From assembly GCA_963693085.1 (NCBI GenBank), contig OY856409.1, forward strand, positions 1,615,181,711 through 1,615,245,710: a stretch of DNA of 64,000 nucleotides. Reading direction: 5' to 3'. Shown piece by piece: positions 23,301-36,260 of the stretch. The stretch's first letter is position 1; the number at the start of each line of letters is the position of its first letter. The position numbers and the translations under genes are program-made. The DNA comes from Alisma plantago-aquatica (taxonomy: Eukaryota; Streptophyta; Magnoliopsida; Alismatales; Alismataceae). The notes beneath the pieces were generated by a model, which made no database searches, was not told the DNA's origin, and saw only the letters and a list, made by a program, of their open reading frames with translations.

Positions 23301-25784
23301 TTCACCCCTCCTTAGAAGAATTTTGTCCCCAAAATTCACACTCAGTAAGGTTATTGTGAATGGTAACTCGTCTTAATATCACAACATAGAGTTTGCAACC
23401 CTATTTAGATTATCTTTAATCAGCTCTATTGATATGCAAATTCCACATATTATTACCCAGATTGGTACATGAGTTCAATTCAAGGTATATCCACATCCTT
23501 AGTATTTACATGATATTATCATTTGGTGATTTTAAATTTCACTTAGTGACTACATTGTTCACTTGGGTTCCCAATCTATCACTCATTTATTCCCACATAA
23601 GAGTGAGGCAACACCTCCAAGCCTAGGTCATGTCATTAAGTTCAACTTAATGTATTCATTATCATATTCCAATTTTAAGAATAATATATGTCTACTCCAA
23701 TCTCTAACTCATAATGAGATGAAATGAGCATTTGACTGCAGCCCAGAAACAAATTTCATGGCATTCCATGAGAAGAGATGGTTTACACACACATTATCCT
23801 AAAATAGCATAGTCTATGTTGAATCATTCTCCACATAACTCTAAACCATATATACTTTTTAATTCCCAATATTCTCAATTTCATGAAGTCAAATGCCTTT
23901 TCCACTCTTGAGTTTGTAGACAACAACTCTTAAGATTTCATTTACTACATGTTCTTTACAACTTTTATATTTATACCTCATGTATCATGAGCCTTGGCCA
24001 CTTCCTTGAGGTCTCTAAGGGTACATGTACTTTTGGAGTGATCTCATCCTTATGCATCTAGGGAGTACCTCTCACATTCACCTTTTGGGCCTCATGAACT
24101 CATGAAGGTGGCCAATCTCTTGAGTCATGGGGCTCCGACAAACATAGTTGTTACCTCCTGATCAAATGGTCTTATGCATTAAGGGAACAATCATCTCCTA
24201 ATCCCATGGGTCTTATGTACATTTAATACTCCCTAATTGACTTTAGGATTTACCTAGGGTTATACCCTTCCCAAGGGTTTATCGAGGGCACATTATTTTC
24301 ATATGTAATTCTTTAAACCGAGATTTCTTCCATCTCTTATGGTGCTCAGTATTCATTTTACATCCCTTGTGGTCTCATGGCGAGCTTCCCTATCGGGCTT
24401 GGTCTCATATTGTCATCCACTTCCATAGTGACTTTTCTTCATGTTCCTCAGAGATGTCATACTTGGGTTCAAAGACTTATACTCAATATATGTGCTTTCC
24501 TATTTTTTATACTTAATTCTTTACACTTCAAGTGACATTTAAGGTTACTTCAATCTTTAAATTGATTTGTCATCTCACCCTTATAGGGAAGGCCCTAACC
24601 TAGGGTGTCTTCTTGTCCCACGGGAGGAGGTTAGTCTCTCTAGCCACAACCTTACCCCAAGGTCTTAGGGTTTTTTCCTCCCCCCATAGGTTTTTTTCCC
24701 ACTTTTGGGTTGACCCACCCCAGGTCAGGACACCAACCCTAAAAGTTTCATATTTTTGAAGGTACATTTTTTGTTATAACTTCTCGAGCCTTATCCTTTT
24801 TCTCTCATGATGAGCCCTCTCTTAAGGGGAGCCTCTTTATGGGGAACCCTCTATAAGGGTTTTAGTCCCTGTAGTGGACGTTCATAACCTTCCCTCACTC
24901 GGGCTTGCTTTTGTTCATGATACTTCCTTTTTGGGCTTTACCTGAGGTAATCTTCCTTTCTGGGCTTGATTACTGATCATTCCCATAATGGCTTTCTTTC
25001 ACCCCATGCTATTTAACTCACCAAAGGCATTTCATTTAGTGTTAGAGCAAGTTATATCCATAAAATGAGTTGTTCATAAGTTACTTTTATCTTAAGACTT
25101 TCTCATTAATTTATTTCTCCATATGTACACATGCATGGGATACTGAGTCACCTAAGTCATTTACATTTTTCTTATTACTTTTTCACCCTAATTAGGGTTC
25201 ATATGGGTAGGGTTACTCTATCACCCACTCTACTCCCATTTCCTAAGATTAGGATTTTGGGTTAGGGTTATGGACTAGTCAACCTACACCCTGCATCTTT
25301 GGGGTTTCTATGTCCTTTGACCCACTAGAGTTTTCTCAAAGAAACCCTAATTCCCTCTAAGGTTACCTCATAAAAAAATTATTTTATTTATCATTACTTC
25401 CACATTTCATGTATATTAATTGGAGGAGGATGCCTTAATCCTACTTCTTATCAAAAATCCTAACTTTAGACTAGGAAGGAAGTATCTTCTAGGGTTTATT
25501 AAGCAAGAGGATTGGAAGTGGATAAATCAAGATGAGAAGAAAACCTAAAGGTATTTTACTTCAGACAAAATCTTTTGACTTTCTTGAGAAAGGATACACA
25601 GGCCTAGTAGTCATCGTAAGCTGACTACCAGTGTGGGGGAAGTTTTGCCAGCTCTTGGGACGTGGTCACTTCTAGACACCATCATCTTTAAAAAATGCCC
25701 TAATAATTCCCTCATATTTGTACATATTACTAAAATTATAAACTATTAAATATTATTTCAAAAATTTGGGGATCTGATACTAAA
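23301..25784 (-). other. Interior of the non-autonomous element (non-coding)
   Basis: About 2.5 kb without a domain I recognise on either strand. The right edge carries the primer-binding site (25768-25782) and the left edge the PPT-side motif. Confidence 0.75.
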
Positions 25785-28648
25785 TGTGACGACCTCACTT
25801 TTTAGCATCATCTAATTAAGGAAAGACCCAAAAAGTTGAAAGTCATTACCTAAAACTCCTAAGGATCCAGATTTAACCAAATAACAAATAATAGTAAATA
25901 ACTTCCACTAAATCAAGTATTGCCTACAAAATTCTCCTCTAAGGATTACATGAATTTGTATCATCATAACTATACATATGAGATGAATTAAGTATCTAAC
26001 CCTCCTTAAAAGTTATCTTTAATGTATTCAGGTAATTTCATCTATCCATCATATCTTGATATCATCATATTTAGCATGTATCTAAAACATTGTGAAACCA
26101 AAAGTACAAATAACTATCTTGCTATACTGTGTATGTTGGGTGCATGGAAAAGTGTTCCAAGTAAACTAATGGCATATATTCCATCAAATACTTGCAAATA
26201 AGAGATGGTAATTTTTGCACATATTCTTTCTTTATGTAATACTCATAGTGGCATTATAATTGAACAGAATGTAAATAAACATACATCAGTTTAGTTGTTC
26301 AATCCTCAAGAAACATTTAGCAAACACCAACATACTAATGCGGGTAGTCATAATCGTAACCACGTACCTCAATGGTGAGCCATGAAGCTTATAAAATTAT
26401 ACTTCAAGTATATTCAATCAACCATTTAATAGATCCAAGCAATGAATATTGTATGTAAATCCTAAAGTGTCATCATCACATCAGTTAGATTAAACCCTAC
26501 TCAGTCCTAACCTAGGGTTTAGAGTTGTCTCAGGTTTAGGATATGGAATAAGGGGGTGTAAACCCTAATTCCATCACATAATTCTTTATTAAAGTTCTTA
26601 ATCTACATCAGACATCATGTGTAACCCTAACTACTAGATCCATCTTATTCTTTCATTATGATCACCTTGATTCATTTATGGTCACTAACAGCATAGCAAG
26701 ATATAACCTTTAGACCTATTTATTAACATGTATGGTTATATACTTTAGATATCCTAATCATCACCATTATGATCAAGATTACCTTGGATTACTATCATAT
26801 TCAGCAATATCAGATTATTCAATAGATTATAACATGAGTAAAAGTATTTAAGGTATTCAACACCTAAATCATCATTTCTAGGTTTCCATTTACTAATTGT
26901 CACTTAAACATATATTTATCATTATTTTGTGATTGGGTTATAATTGGATCTCAAGCATATTTTATTCATGTTCCTCTTAGTTTCCTGATCGATTTGATAT
27001 ATAATATCATTATGATCCAATCTACGGATTAATTATTACATTATCCACAAGATAATTAAATTTAGGCTCATAGAGGATCGCCGCGTCAACAACTTACACC
27101 TCTCCTTTTCTATTACCTATTCTTTTTTTTCCTTTTCTCACATCATGGATCTTAGCTAGGATCCATTAACCTAGTAACCTGGATTCAGTCACTCCTACTT
27201 GTCTTCCCCGACGTGGAGTCCCGTGTTGCGTCCCCTATTTCTCTAGTAGAATAGGGCGTCGAGGAACTAGTTGTGTAGTGACCACCCCAACCATGATGGC
27301 AACACACAGGGCAGTGAAGGCGACGAGCCTGCCTCCTCAACCTCACGATTGTTGCAACATGGCTTCTGAGTGAGACTGATATCACACCTGTGTGGAGACG
27401 TTGTTGCTACTAGAAGAGGCCATGGCATCTCTCATCGAGCATGAAGGACCAGACCAACATGAGAGGATGGGGTGTCGTGGTGATCCTAGAACGCTCCTGG
27501 AGTATATATAGTCGAGGGTGTCTATTCCTCTCTTAATGGGGTACTGATTCCATAGAGTAATTAGGGGAAGTATTGATTCCTCATGAAAATAGGAAGAAGT
27601 AGAGATGATTGAATTCAAAATTAATTCCTGAAATCAATGGAAAGGTTTCCCGAAGATTTAGGAGTCTCAGTAGAGAAAGGGGTGTCAAGGTGATTTGGGG
27701 TCACTGTTGTCGACTTTCCAAGTCTGGTCGGAGGAGGGAGACAACATCCATATTGTAGATTTTATGATCTGAGGGTCAATAAGTGGTGGGACACATCAAT
27801 GGGCCGGACCCAATTTGGAAAAAAGTGTGACAAATGTTATAGTTAAAAACAATAACCTCACTTTATGGAAATTTATAAAATCCATAACTCTCTCTTATCT
27901 CCTCCAATTAACCCCAAATTTTAAGGGAAATCTTTTAAATATTAATTTTAGATGTGGGAAAGATTTGGTGTCAAAAGGATATTTCTAGATGCCCCTTTTT
28001 TCTCTATCTTTCAAAAGGAACATAATTCATTTATTTCAAGTAGATTCCTCTATCTTTATGAATTTCTCTAGGCCACTAGAAGCATCCTTTTTATGAAACT
28101 TGGAGGAAAACTTGTTAAAATCTTTCCCAACCTTAATCAATTTTAGGATTTATTAGAATAGCATTTATGCATGAAACTTGCTTCTTTAGTAAATTCTTAA
28201 TTTAGTTATCCAATCCACATGGACAGTCCTTTCTCAAATTATATAATTCTCTTCTTTTCATTATTAATTCCAAGTATGCCAAAGGTCAGACTGAGATAAC
28301 GCCATTTGTTGCCTCAAACATTATGTTGCCACATTTAACTAGATGGTTATTCTTTTAATTATATAAAACACCATATATTTTATTTTCTCTTGGAAATTTG
28401 CACATTATCTCATATTTCTATTATTTGACAATTCATAAAGACATTACTATTTATCTATACTCAAAACTCTTATTCTGTAACTTGTGCCACAAGGACATAT
28501 TTGCAAAGCAAATAGCCTCATGGGCCTCACTTGGGCCATGGATTGCACTCATGTCACAAAGTTGACTTTATCCTATCAATAATTAACATTGGGAAAAATG
28601 CAAATCAATTCATTTATATAATTCAATACCAAAATTGAGGATATTACA
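25785..28648 (-). repeat. 5' LTR of the non-autonomous Tekay-like element
   Basis: Starts TGTGACGACC and ends ATATTACA, followed by TSD GTTAC. Small differences from the other LTR run throughout, pointing to an old insertion. Confidence 0.92.
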
Positions 28649-28653
28649 GTTAC
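28649..28653. repeat. Right TSD GTTAC
   Basis: Matches 20200-20204. Confidence 0.9.
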
Positions 28654-29860
28654 AATAATATGTGACAGGTGATCAGTTTCTACATTCTTTGTTCCTTTTA
28701 TCGATAATCGCATGATTAAACTCCTATAGCAACAATACCCACTGTAGGAACATGGGTTTGGAGTCTTTTTTATGCATGAGATACTTGATTGCTTTGTGAT
28801 CCATGTAAACTTTCACTTTTGATCGTATCAGATTAGACCTGAACTTGTCAAAAGCAAACACTATCACCAACATCTCTTTCTTTGTTGTGGTGTAGTTAAC
28901 TTGAGCTTTGTCAAGTGTTTTTCTCACATTATAAATCATGTGGTGCTTCTTGTCTTTCTTTTGGTCTAGGACAACTCCATTCGAATAGTAACTTGTGTCA
29001 CACATTACCTCAAAAGGAATCCCCCAATCTGGAGCTTGTAGAATTGGGGCAGTCAATAAAGAACTTTTTAGAGTTTCAAAGGCTTTAAGGCATTTATCCG
29101 TAAAATTGAGCACGGCATCTTTGACAGGCAAATTCGACATGGGTTTAGAGAATTTGGAATATTCTATGTAGCCCAAAAAGCTTCTCACCTCCATCACAGA
29201 TGAAGGGGGTGGGAGATTAGAAAAGGTTTCCACCTTCCTTAAATTGACTTCAATTCCGTACTCAAAGATTTTGTGGCCAAGTACTATACCTTCTTGGACC
29301 ATAAAATGGCATTTCTCCTAGTTCAGCACTAATTGTTTTTCTTCACATCGTTTCAACACTTGGGATAGGTTTCTCAAACAATCATCAAAGTTAGTGTCGT
29401 ACACAGAGAAATCATTTGTGAATACCTCCATAATGTCTTCCAGAAAATATGTGAACACTGAAATCATGCACCTTTGAAAGGTTTTCGATGTGTTGTAGAG
29501 GTTGCATGGCATTCATCAAAAAGTGCATGTTCTATAGACACAAGTGAATGTAGTATTCTCTTGATCATCTAGGTGAATGGAAACTTGGTAAAATCCCAAA
29601 TATTCATTTAATAAATATAACTATGAATAGTGTGCTAGGCATTCTGGAACTTGGTCTATGAATGGCAGCATGAAGTGATCTTTCTTGATTGCTACATTGA
29701 GCTTTCTGTAAACGATGCACATCCTTCAATCTGTTATTGTCCATGTTGCAACTTCATTGCCTTTTTTTCCCTTCGCCACTATCATGCATCCCTTCTTAGG
29801 GGCAACGTGTATAGGACTCACTCAATTGTTTTCTCTTATTTGATATATTATGCTTGTGGT
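28654..29860 (-). pseudogene. A1 reverse transcriptase and RNase H
   Basis: RT text begins near 29850 with PIHVAPKKGCMIV, then IVYRKLNVAIKKDHF and TTFTCVYRT. The piece 29318-29512 has the catalytic region as VFTNDFSVYD, where Athila has VFMDDF, so one catalytic Asp is Asn. 28724-29302 holds VLGHKIFEYGIEV, SFLGYIEYSKF and the RNase H motifs FEVMCDTSYYSNGVVL, TTKKEMLVIVFAFDKF and YMDHKAIKYLM. Several stops and frame changes occur. It is cut from integrase by the insertion at 28648. Confidence 0.88.
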
Positions 29861-30379
29861 CCTAAAGCTTTATCACCTCTTTCTTGACTAGCTATCTCAA
29901 GTTTTGACTCAACTTTCTCTCAGGTTGTGCTAGAGAGTTGGCATTTTCTTCCATGTGTATTATGTGCATGCATACGGCTGGGATTAGTCCTTTTATATCT
30001 TCAACAGAATATCATATAGCTTTGCTTCTAAGCTTGAATTCATTCTACAGCTTTTCCTGCTTGTCTTCTGTCAAGGCAAAATTTATACTAACTAGATTCC
30101 TTTCTTCAGTGTCAAGAAATTCATATTTCAAGCCTTTAGGGAGAGGCTTCAGCTCTGGCTTAGGTTTTGGTGCTTCTTTCTCCTCTGGAGTCTGCTCTAG
30201 AGAGGCATATTTCATAGTCTCAAAATATGCATCCTCTGCATCAATGCAGTCATCTTCAGGTTGATTAAAATAGTCAAGAATTTTGACTACTTCTGGGTCT
30301 TCATAACTAGACTAGGATTGTTTAGATCCCTTATAAGAGGGTCCACTATAGCATTTTTCTCTTGAACTTCCTCGCAAAA

Positions 30380-30568
30380 CTAGTTGTAGCTGTCTATAAA
30401 ATAGACTGACTCAAATAAAATTGGTCCTCTCATGGAGTCTTGAACGTGAAAATTAATATGATCATTCCCCTCTCTGATAAAGATCACTCCAGCTTCAACA
30501 TCTATCGAGTTTGTCCCATTGTAGAGGAATGGTCTTTCAAATATTATTGGATATGTGGGGTCTTCCAC
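30380..30568 (-). pseudogene. A1 aspartic protease, C-terminal remnant
   Basis: MEDPTYPIIFERPFLYNGTN corresponds to the flap-distal end of Athila proteases (usually PIILGRPFLATG). The catalytic DSG part lies higher but is too decayed to place. The stretch from here to the RT (29860-30380) is coding-like in pieces but carries stops. Confidence 0.65.
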
Positions 30569-30857
30569 TATGTCACATGGAATGAAAAATCATCCCACTC
30601 GAATAGGAACATCTTCTACGATCCCTACCGGTCTAGGAGAAGTCAGGGTGGTCTGGTCTCTTGAAGTTGACATAGGAGACATTTTTAGTGTCTTCTTCTT
30701 GATCATCTTCTTCGGATTGGGTATAAACACAATTGTCAATTCCATGTCCCCCTTCTCTGTAGGTAACACATTTCAAGACTTTCTCTGCTTTGTTCTTTCC
30801 TTTTTTAAGAATCCTTCAGCTTTTTCACATCGAAATAAATCTTATGAATCTAGGAAG

Positions 30858-31760
30858 TTATAGATTATAAAGCCTTGAACTCGATAGTAGTACCATGGAT
30901 GATACTTTCTTGGTTGTTCCTTGGTCGTACTCTAGTCTGACTTGCAGGGCGGCCATGTTGTCAATTATATTCATGGTCTTCTTTGGGTTCTTACCCAGTA
31001 AATCACTTCCTATTGCAGCATTCAGTGAGGTCCTTTTGTCAAAGATAATCCCATTGTAGAAGGTTGTAACTAGAAATCCCTTATCATAGTTGTGGTGAGG
31101 GCAGTCCCTCAGGTATACTTGGAATCGTTTCCATGCTTCATACAAGTTTTCACCAGGCTTCTATTTCTAAGAGTCTTTTTTACTAGATAGAACTTGGTGA
31201 AAAAAGCATCATCTAGAGGTGCCCATCTGTTGATGGTTTTATTGGGAAAAGCTAGGTACCATGATAGAGATTTATCCCTTGGAGAAAAGTTGAATTCTTT
31301 GCAATGGATGACTTCCTGTGGCACCCTGTTCATCTTGATTTTTTTGTAGATATTTTTTAAAGGCATCCAGGTGATGGTAAGGGTTTTCCTTTGGTATTTT
31401 CCCTTGACAGTCTTGTTCTGGATCATGATGATGGTCGTTGGTTGTGGATCAAATTTTAGAGCATTGAAGAGAGGAATGATGAGTGGGCATCTAGATTCAT
31501 TAGCCCTGGTGGCAGCAAACTCACGAAGGGAAGGGCTCCAACATCCTCATCATCACCATTGTTGTTGTTGCTCCTATTCCTTTTGTTTCTACCATGATGT
31601 TCTTCATTATGTCGCTCTTCTTCATGTTCTTTATCATGGTACTCTTCCTCGCAATCTTCTTCATGATCATCTTCTTTGTGATGTTTTTCCTCATGATCCT
31701 CCTCATGTTCCTCATGAAGGCCTTCAACCCTTGTGTTGTGGTTGACTGTCCTACGAGGAT
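30858..31760 (-). pseudogene. A1 gag
   Basis: 30858-31145 has YEAWKRFQVYLRDCPHHNYD and the LNAAIGSDLLGKNPKK block, like the A2 gag segment ETWERFQIMLRRCPHHGLD. 31109-31426 has RDKSLSWYLAFPNKTINRW, the retrotransposon gag fold. Upstream (31560-31740) a frame encodes a tract dominated by Glu, His, Asp and Lys followed by several Asn. A frame change near 31520 joins it to REFAATRANESRCPLI. Gag would form the particle. Confidence 0.8.
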
Positions 31761-31971
31761 CTATGATCCTAGAAGTTGGTAGTGGTAAAGGTTCGGTTCA
31801 CTTAAACTACCAAAAACAAGTTGCACAATCGAGTCAGAAATTGGACGTGTGCTATGAGGTATTTGACATGGTTAGAGTTATTGGATTTTCAATGTGTAGT
31901 TGAGTCTATTGCTGGACTCGAGGCATGGGTATATGCTAAGTAGACTCAGGTTTGAAACAGTAGTGGTTGCC

Positions 31972-31992
31972 TTATCCCTGGAAACGGCATCA
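31972..31992 (-). other. A1 primer-binding site
   Basis: Minus-strand TGATGCCGTTTCCAGGGATA is a mutated form of the Athila/Tat binding site TGGCGCCGTTGCCGGGGA (aspartate tRNA). A2 has a better copy at 44333-44353. The LTR begins six bases away at 31999. Confidence 0.75.
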
Positions 31993-31998
31993 AAAAGT

Positions 31999-32848
31999 TG
32001 AACGGCCAAAATCACATGTACAAAATGGAGCGGATCTAGAGTAATCAGACTTTCTGACACTTAGGCCCACATAATGATAACACGAGGTCTGATGTAGTAA
32101 TCGGGTTAGATCAATAGGGACAAGGGTGGTATGTCTTAATAATTGAGAGCCTTAGCTTTGTTACACCAAACAAAGGAGATAGAGTTTTGTGTTCTTTATG
32201 ATAGGGTGGTACTTCAATAAACAAGTAAAAAGCAAGTAAAACAAATCAAGAAGTAAAATAAAAGAGCATGAAAGTCAAAAGATATGCAAACAATTAGGGA
32301 TGGAGAAACTTGGATTTTGTTTCACCATCAAAGGTCTCTCACCAACATCCAATACTCACACCCATTGTATACCCTTAGCAAGTTTACAAGCAATCATCAT
32401 TAGTGTCTATCCCTCCTCTCTTGATCTTAGAATAGATGTATATTATAAGGTTGTCTCTCTCTATTGAGATGGCAAACAAACAATCACAAGTAAACCATAT
32501 GATCATTAGTTAAATCATTCCAACATTCTCATGCATTCATGCAACTCCATAACACTTAGATATAGGTTAATACTACTCTTGCAAGGTATTAACAATCAAA
32601 CAATACAAGATGGTAGCTAATCATGCAAATGAAGCATTAAGACCAAGAGTATGGAGAAAAACTTTGCTAAGAGCATATATTTAATTAATATAAATACTTA
32701 CATGTTGGGAGAGCCTTAGTGGCTACTCCCAACCCAAGATATATGTTTAGCCACTCATTTTGATGAGTAGCTTGGTGTATTTACAAGTTTTGTGAGACAT
32801 GGGGATGGAAGATGTAATGGAATGAAGGGGTGAAAGGAGGTGGACAAA
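31999..32848 (-). repeat. A1 5' LTR, inner part
   Basis: From the PBS-proximal end, TGAACGGCC, to the insertion point of the poly(A) retroposon at 32848. The rest of the LTR continues at 47694. No match in the left LTR fragment is available, so this part rests on its position and on the TSD logic. Confidence 0.7.
32832..32848. repeat. Left 17-bp TSD of the poly(A) retroposon
   Basis: GAAAGGAGGTGGACAAA, identical to 47677-47693. Confidence 0.9.
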
Positions 32849-32979
32849 GTAGGTGAATCAACTCATCTGCTGGGTTCTCGCTGCTCCCCCTTCTCTCCAC
32901 CCATCTGGCGGTGACCGCTGGGGGGAGGGAGTGCCTCCTCGATGCTTTCCTCCCCCTGGCTCCCAAAGGTCTTGGGTGG

Positions 32980-32984
32980 TGCTC
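32980..32984. repeat. Left TSD of A2 (TGCTC)
   Basis: Matches 45979-45983. Confidence 0.9.
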
Positions 32985-34600
32985 TGACACGCTTTTTACG
33001 TGCGTAGAAATGCAAGTGTACGCATCAATGTAATATAGGCCTTTGTGAGGCCTGAGTCAAACTCATGGATACGTGAATTGTTGGAGACTACTGCTAACTA
33101 CTCGCAATCAGCTAGACCGATTAAATAGTTGGAAGTTGTTGTTAAAATTAAAAGAAAATGAAAATAAAACAAAACAAAGCAATCGATTAAATGTTCGGTT
33201 TAATCAATTCAAAATGAGATCTTTAGGATTGTGGTTTCACCGTGGGTTTTCATTGTATTAGATTCTATTCAGTTATTCAAATTTATCTCTCTATCCGGGT
33301 AGTGGCCTAAAATCAGAATTTCCCACTGTCGTGGTACAATTCACTACCTATGTCTAGGTCGGTTCCACCATCGTAGTAACCTATATCCTAAATTAGGTGC
33401 ATTAGAATCGATCTCTCAGTATCCACCATTAACCTTACACCACCTTGTTCAAGGGATTTGTCAATTAATGTCAATTTCGTCTCTTTTCAACCGTTAATTC
33501 TTCTTTCAAAGTAATTAAGGGCATTAGATTATTATTCTGGTGATCAAGCATAACAATATAATTGAGAAAACAAAATTATACCACGGATTTAAGAGATCAA
33601 ACATGAATTACTATGATAAAATTGTCATACAATGAATTCCTGGGCTACTCCCGGTCCTAAAGACAAAGGGGATTAGCCCCGCATGTTCATCTCAGAGCAA
33701 AACGTGGAGTAGAAAAAGGAAGGCGTGGAGAAAAATGTGATTGAGTGGTGAAACCCCTGAACGGAGAAGATCCAAGCGATCCTTGGCATAGAATATGTGT
33801 TCTCCCGCCTTTCGGTGGTGGAATTCATCTTCTTTGGCATCCGGATCGGCTGGGGCATGCTTCTGGGCTCCGTTCTTCTCTCCACACCTTCTCGGGACGT
33901 GTGCAGCGGCTAATGACGTGATGGATTGCTCTTGACCGCCGTCATTAGGTATAATCACCGAGTTAGGTCGCCAAATAATCACAGTCGTCGGATTTAGATC
34001 GATCTGAAACCAACTTGTATCTGATGGTGTCGATACTATCGACGCAAGTCGATAGTATCGACCTTGCGCTATGTCGGTTGATCTTCTTTTCTTTTCTCTG
34101 TCGCGGCTGATGCTAGCTCGATACCATCGATGAGGGTCGATGGTATCGACTCTCTTAGGCGTCGCTTTTGTCCTTTTACCATCGTTGTAGCTCCACTCGT
34201 CGATAGTATCGACTGATGTGTCGATAGTATCGACACACTTCTCGCCAGCAACCTGATGGTAAATCGATACCATCGACGAGGGTCGCTAGTATCGACTTTC
34301 TTCTGCTCCTTGCGGCTGGCAACCTGTGGTCCAGTCGATGGTATCGACCACTGTCGATGGTATCGACAGAAGCAGATACTTGTTTTTCCTGAAATTACAA
34401 CACGAAACCACATAAGCCTACACAAAATGTATTCTTTTGATAATTTATACTCAAAATACTGAAATAAGGGAGATTTGACATAGAGAAGTATCATAGACCA
34501 AAGTAGATGAATTATGCAACATTAACCACAGAAATGACTAATAAATGCATAAAACACATATAAAACAAGTCTATAAATGCGACTCAAAATCATCGCATCA
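32985..34600 (-). repeat. A2 3' LTR
   Basis: TGACACGC...CATCGCATCA on the plus strand, 1616 bases, pairs with 44360-45978. Contains five paired dyads at 34029-34367. Confidence 0.95.
34029..34367. repeat. Paired GTCGATA dyad array in A2 3' LTR
   Basis: Ten copies of GTCGATA(C/G)(C/T)ATCGAC-like 15-mers arranged as five close pairs with 4-6 base gaps, beginning near 34029, 34117, 34199, 34261 and 34334. In most pairs the second copy is the reverse complement of the first, so each pair can fold into a 15-bp hairpin, and each arm is itself nearly palindromic. The upper LTR has the same array at 45405-45744. Confidence 0.92.
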
Positions 34601-36260
34601 AACTCCCCTAAGATTGAACATTGCTCGCCCTCGAGCAACTAAACCTTAGAATAGAATTGCCAGAGTCAAATAAAGAGCAAATCATCACAACCAACATCCC
34701 ATATGATCCCCACCGGACATTCACATTCCGGCCCTTACTAACCACAGAATGATAATTACCCTAAAGGCGACAATAATCATCCATAAAAGATATCTACCTC
34801 AAAACTGATGAACACTATCGCATAAGGCAGTTAACATAATAAAACTCGCCGGTCCAGACTCGATGCATCTTGTGATCTCCTATACTACGTTGCTCGTCCT
34901 AACTACCATCTACATGGAAGCAGCTCTACTGATATTCACAAGTGAGGAGAAAATCACGGTGGCCTACCAATTCGAGCAACGGGTGAATGGAATGGGTGGC
35001 TGATGAAAGAAATGAAAGCATTATACGGTTTCATCATGCATAAAACAAGACTTCCCTAAATGATGCATTTGCACATGAAAAATGCCCTAATGCCTAAGAT
35101 TGGGTGGAATGATGCATGCACTAACATCCCGTCTCAAAATGAGATGGATATCTAACTGAGCTACATCATGTACTTACTCATCTTAAGATGTAGGTGAGAT
35201 TATGTTCCTTTCTCCCTCTTATTCTGCTTGCTTCTCAATACTTTCTCTTTTTTTTCATTTTTTCTATCCTTTTCTTCTTCTTTTTTTCAGGCCCTTATAT
35301 CCAAAAATGACAATGAGTAATTTGTTGGGCTTACTTTTTCTGCATAGCTCGCAGATTTGAATTATTTAGAAGGTATGGAACAATTGAATTCACCATTAAA
35401 GAAGAAATGAGGTGCATGATATACTCTATGCATAAAAATTATGAATGCAACTAAATGACATGCACCTAAGGATAATGTGCATGTATAATTATTCTATTTG
35501 TTTTTTTATATATGAAAAACATATAAAAGTGGTTGCAATGCAAAACCTATCTACATGACATGCAATCAAAAAGGTTAAAACCGTAAAGTACTTCCAATTC
35601 TTATGGTGGATTGTGAAAAACAATTGGGTGGAAAGATCACAAGACTAATTGACTGAACCTTTGAAAAGTATTATGTGTCCCTCCTAACTGACCTGTGTCG
35701 TAGTTAAGAGGTTTCTCTCTCTTACTTCAAATTAGAGTCTCATTATCATTTGGTCAGTTTAGGCTCAAACAACCAATTCCGTTCACTTTTCATGAATCAT
35801 TAGGAATGTACAGTTGTGATTTTCTGTTGTAAAGTTGACAAAACCAATCATTTTCTTAAGTTACGTGCTCAAAGTTGAACAACACTCAAGCTTGTGAACA
35901 CTCAAAAATTTTTAATTTTCCCTTAATTCCCATGTACAAGCAAGTGAGATGACACATGACTTAAGACATCCACAATTACACTAGATAGAACGTGGATCCT
36001 ACAAACAAACTAAGATTGCAAGAAATGAATGACAAGAACAAACAAAAGAAACTAAAAACTGAGAAAATAAAAGATAGAGTTGTTCCAACTACCCCCCCAA
36101 GCTTGAATTCGACTATGGCCTCATAGTCAAAAACAATCTTAAAGGTTGGAACAGAGATACTGATTTACTCTTCAGGCGGAGGCGGGTACTGTGGAGCCGT
36201 AGGGTCCCAGGATGGGTACTCTCCCTAAAATCTCAGATCAAACTGGGGCATAGGTGGAGG
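34601..36260 (-). other. A2 3' non-coding region and PPT
   Basis: No coding region seen. The minus-strand purine run CTTAGGGGAGTT abuts the LTR (34601-34612) as the PPT. Beside it TTGCTCGCCCTCGAGCAA (34621-34638) is an inverted repeat, a common feature of Athila 3' ends. Confidence 0.75.

Larger units (their letters stand above)
20205..28648 (-). mobile_element. Non-autonomous Tekay-like LTR retrotransposon without coding capacity, TSD GTTAC
   Basis: LTRs 20205-23300 and 25785-28648 are co-linear but clearly diverged, and GTTAC flanks the element (20200-20204, 28649-28653). The 2.5-kb interior has no recognisable gag or pol. Orientation comes from a primer-binding site at 25768-25782 (minus TAGTATCAGATCCCC, methionine-tRNA type) and a 3' end motif at 23301-23340 (minus GGGGACAAAATTCTTCTAAG, then GAGGGGTGAA). 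The same motif, GGGGACGAAATCCTTGTAAG, closes the intact Tekay-like element at 63383. It is thus a large derivative that would need proteins in trans. It splits A1 between RNase H and integrase. Confidence 0.9.

Noticed and set aside
23301..25784. Frequent CCCTAA text as an internal telomeric repeat
   Set aside because: Copies are isolated and not tandem; AT-rich plant DNA with teloboxes explains them better.
34069..34494. Long open frames through the GTCGATA arrays (also 33692-34273, 37980-38289, 38145-38546)
   Set aside because: A repeated motif without stops in several frames opens them on both strands at once; the peptides are just motif translations such as STIDT.
32985..34600. A2 LTR copies as separate solo LTRs
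   Set aside because: Both share TSD TGCTC and flank one co-linear gag-pol-ORF2 with PBS and PPT, so they belong to one element.
35230..35292. Polypyrimidine run ending in CAG, like an intron 3' splice site
   Set aside because: It is on the plus strand of the A2 3' non-coding region, antisense to the element, with no exon on either side.
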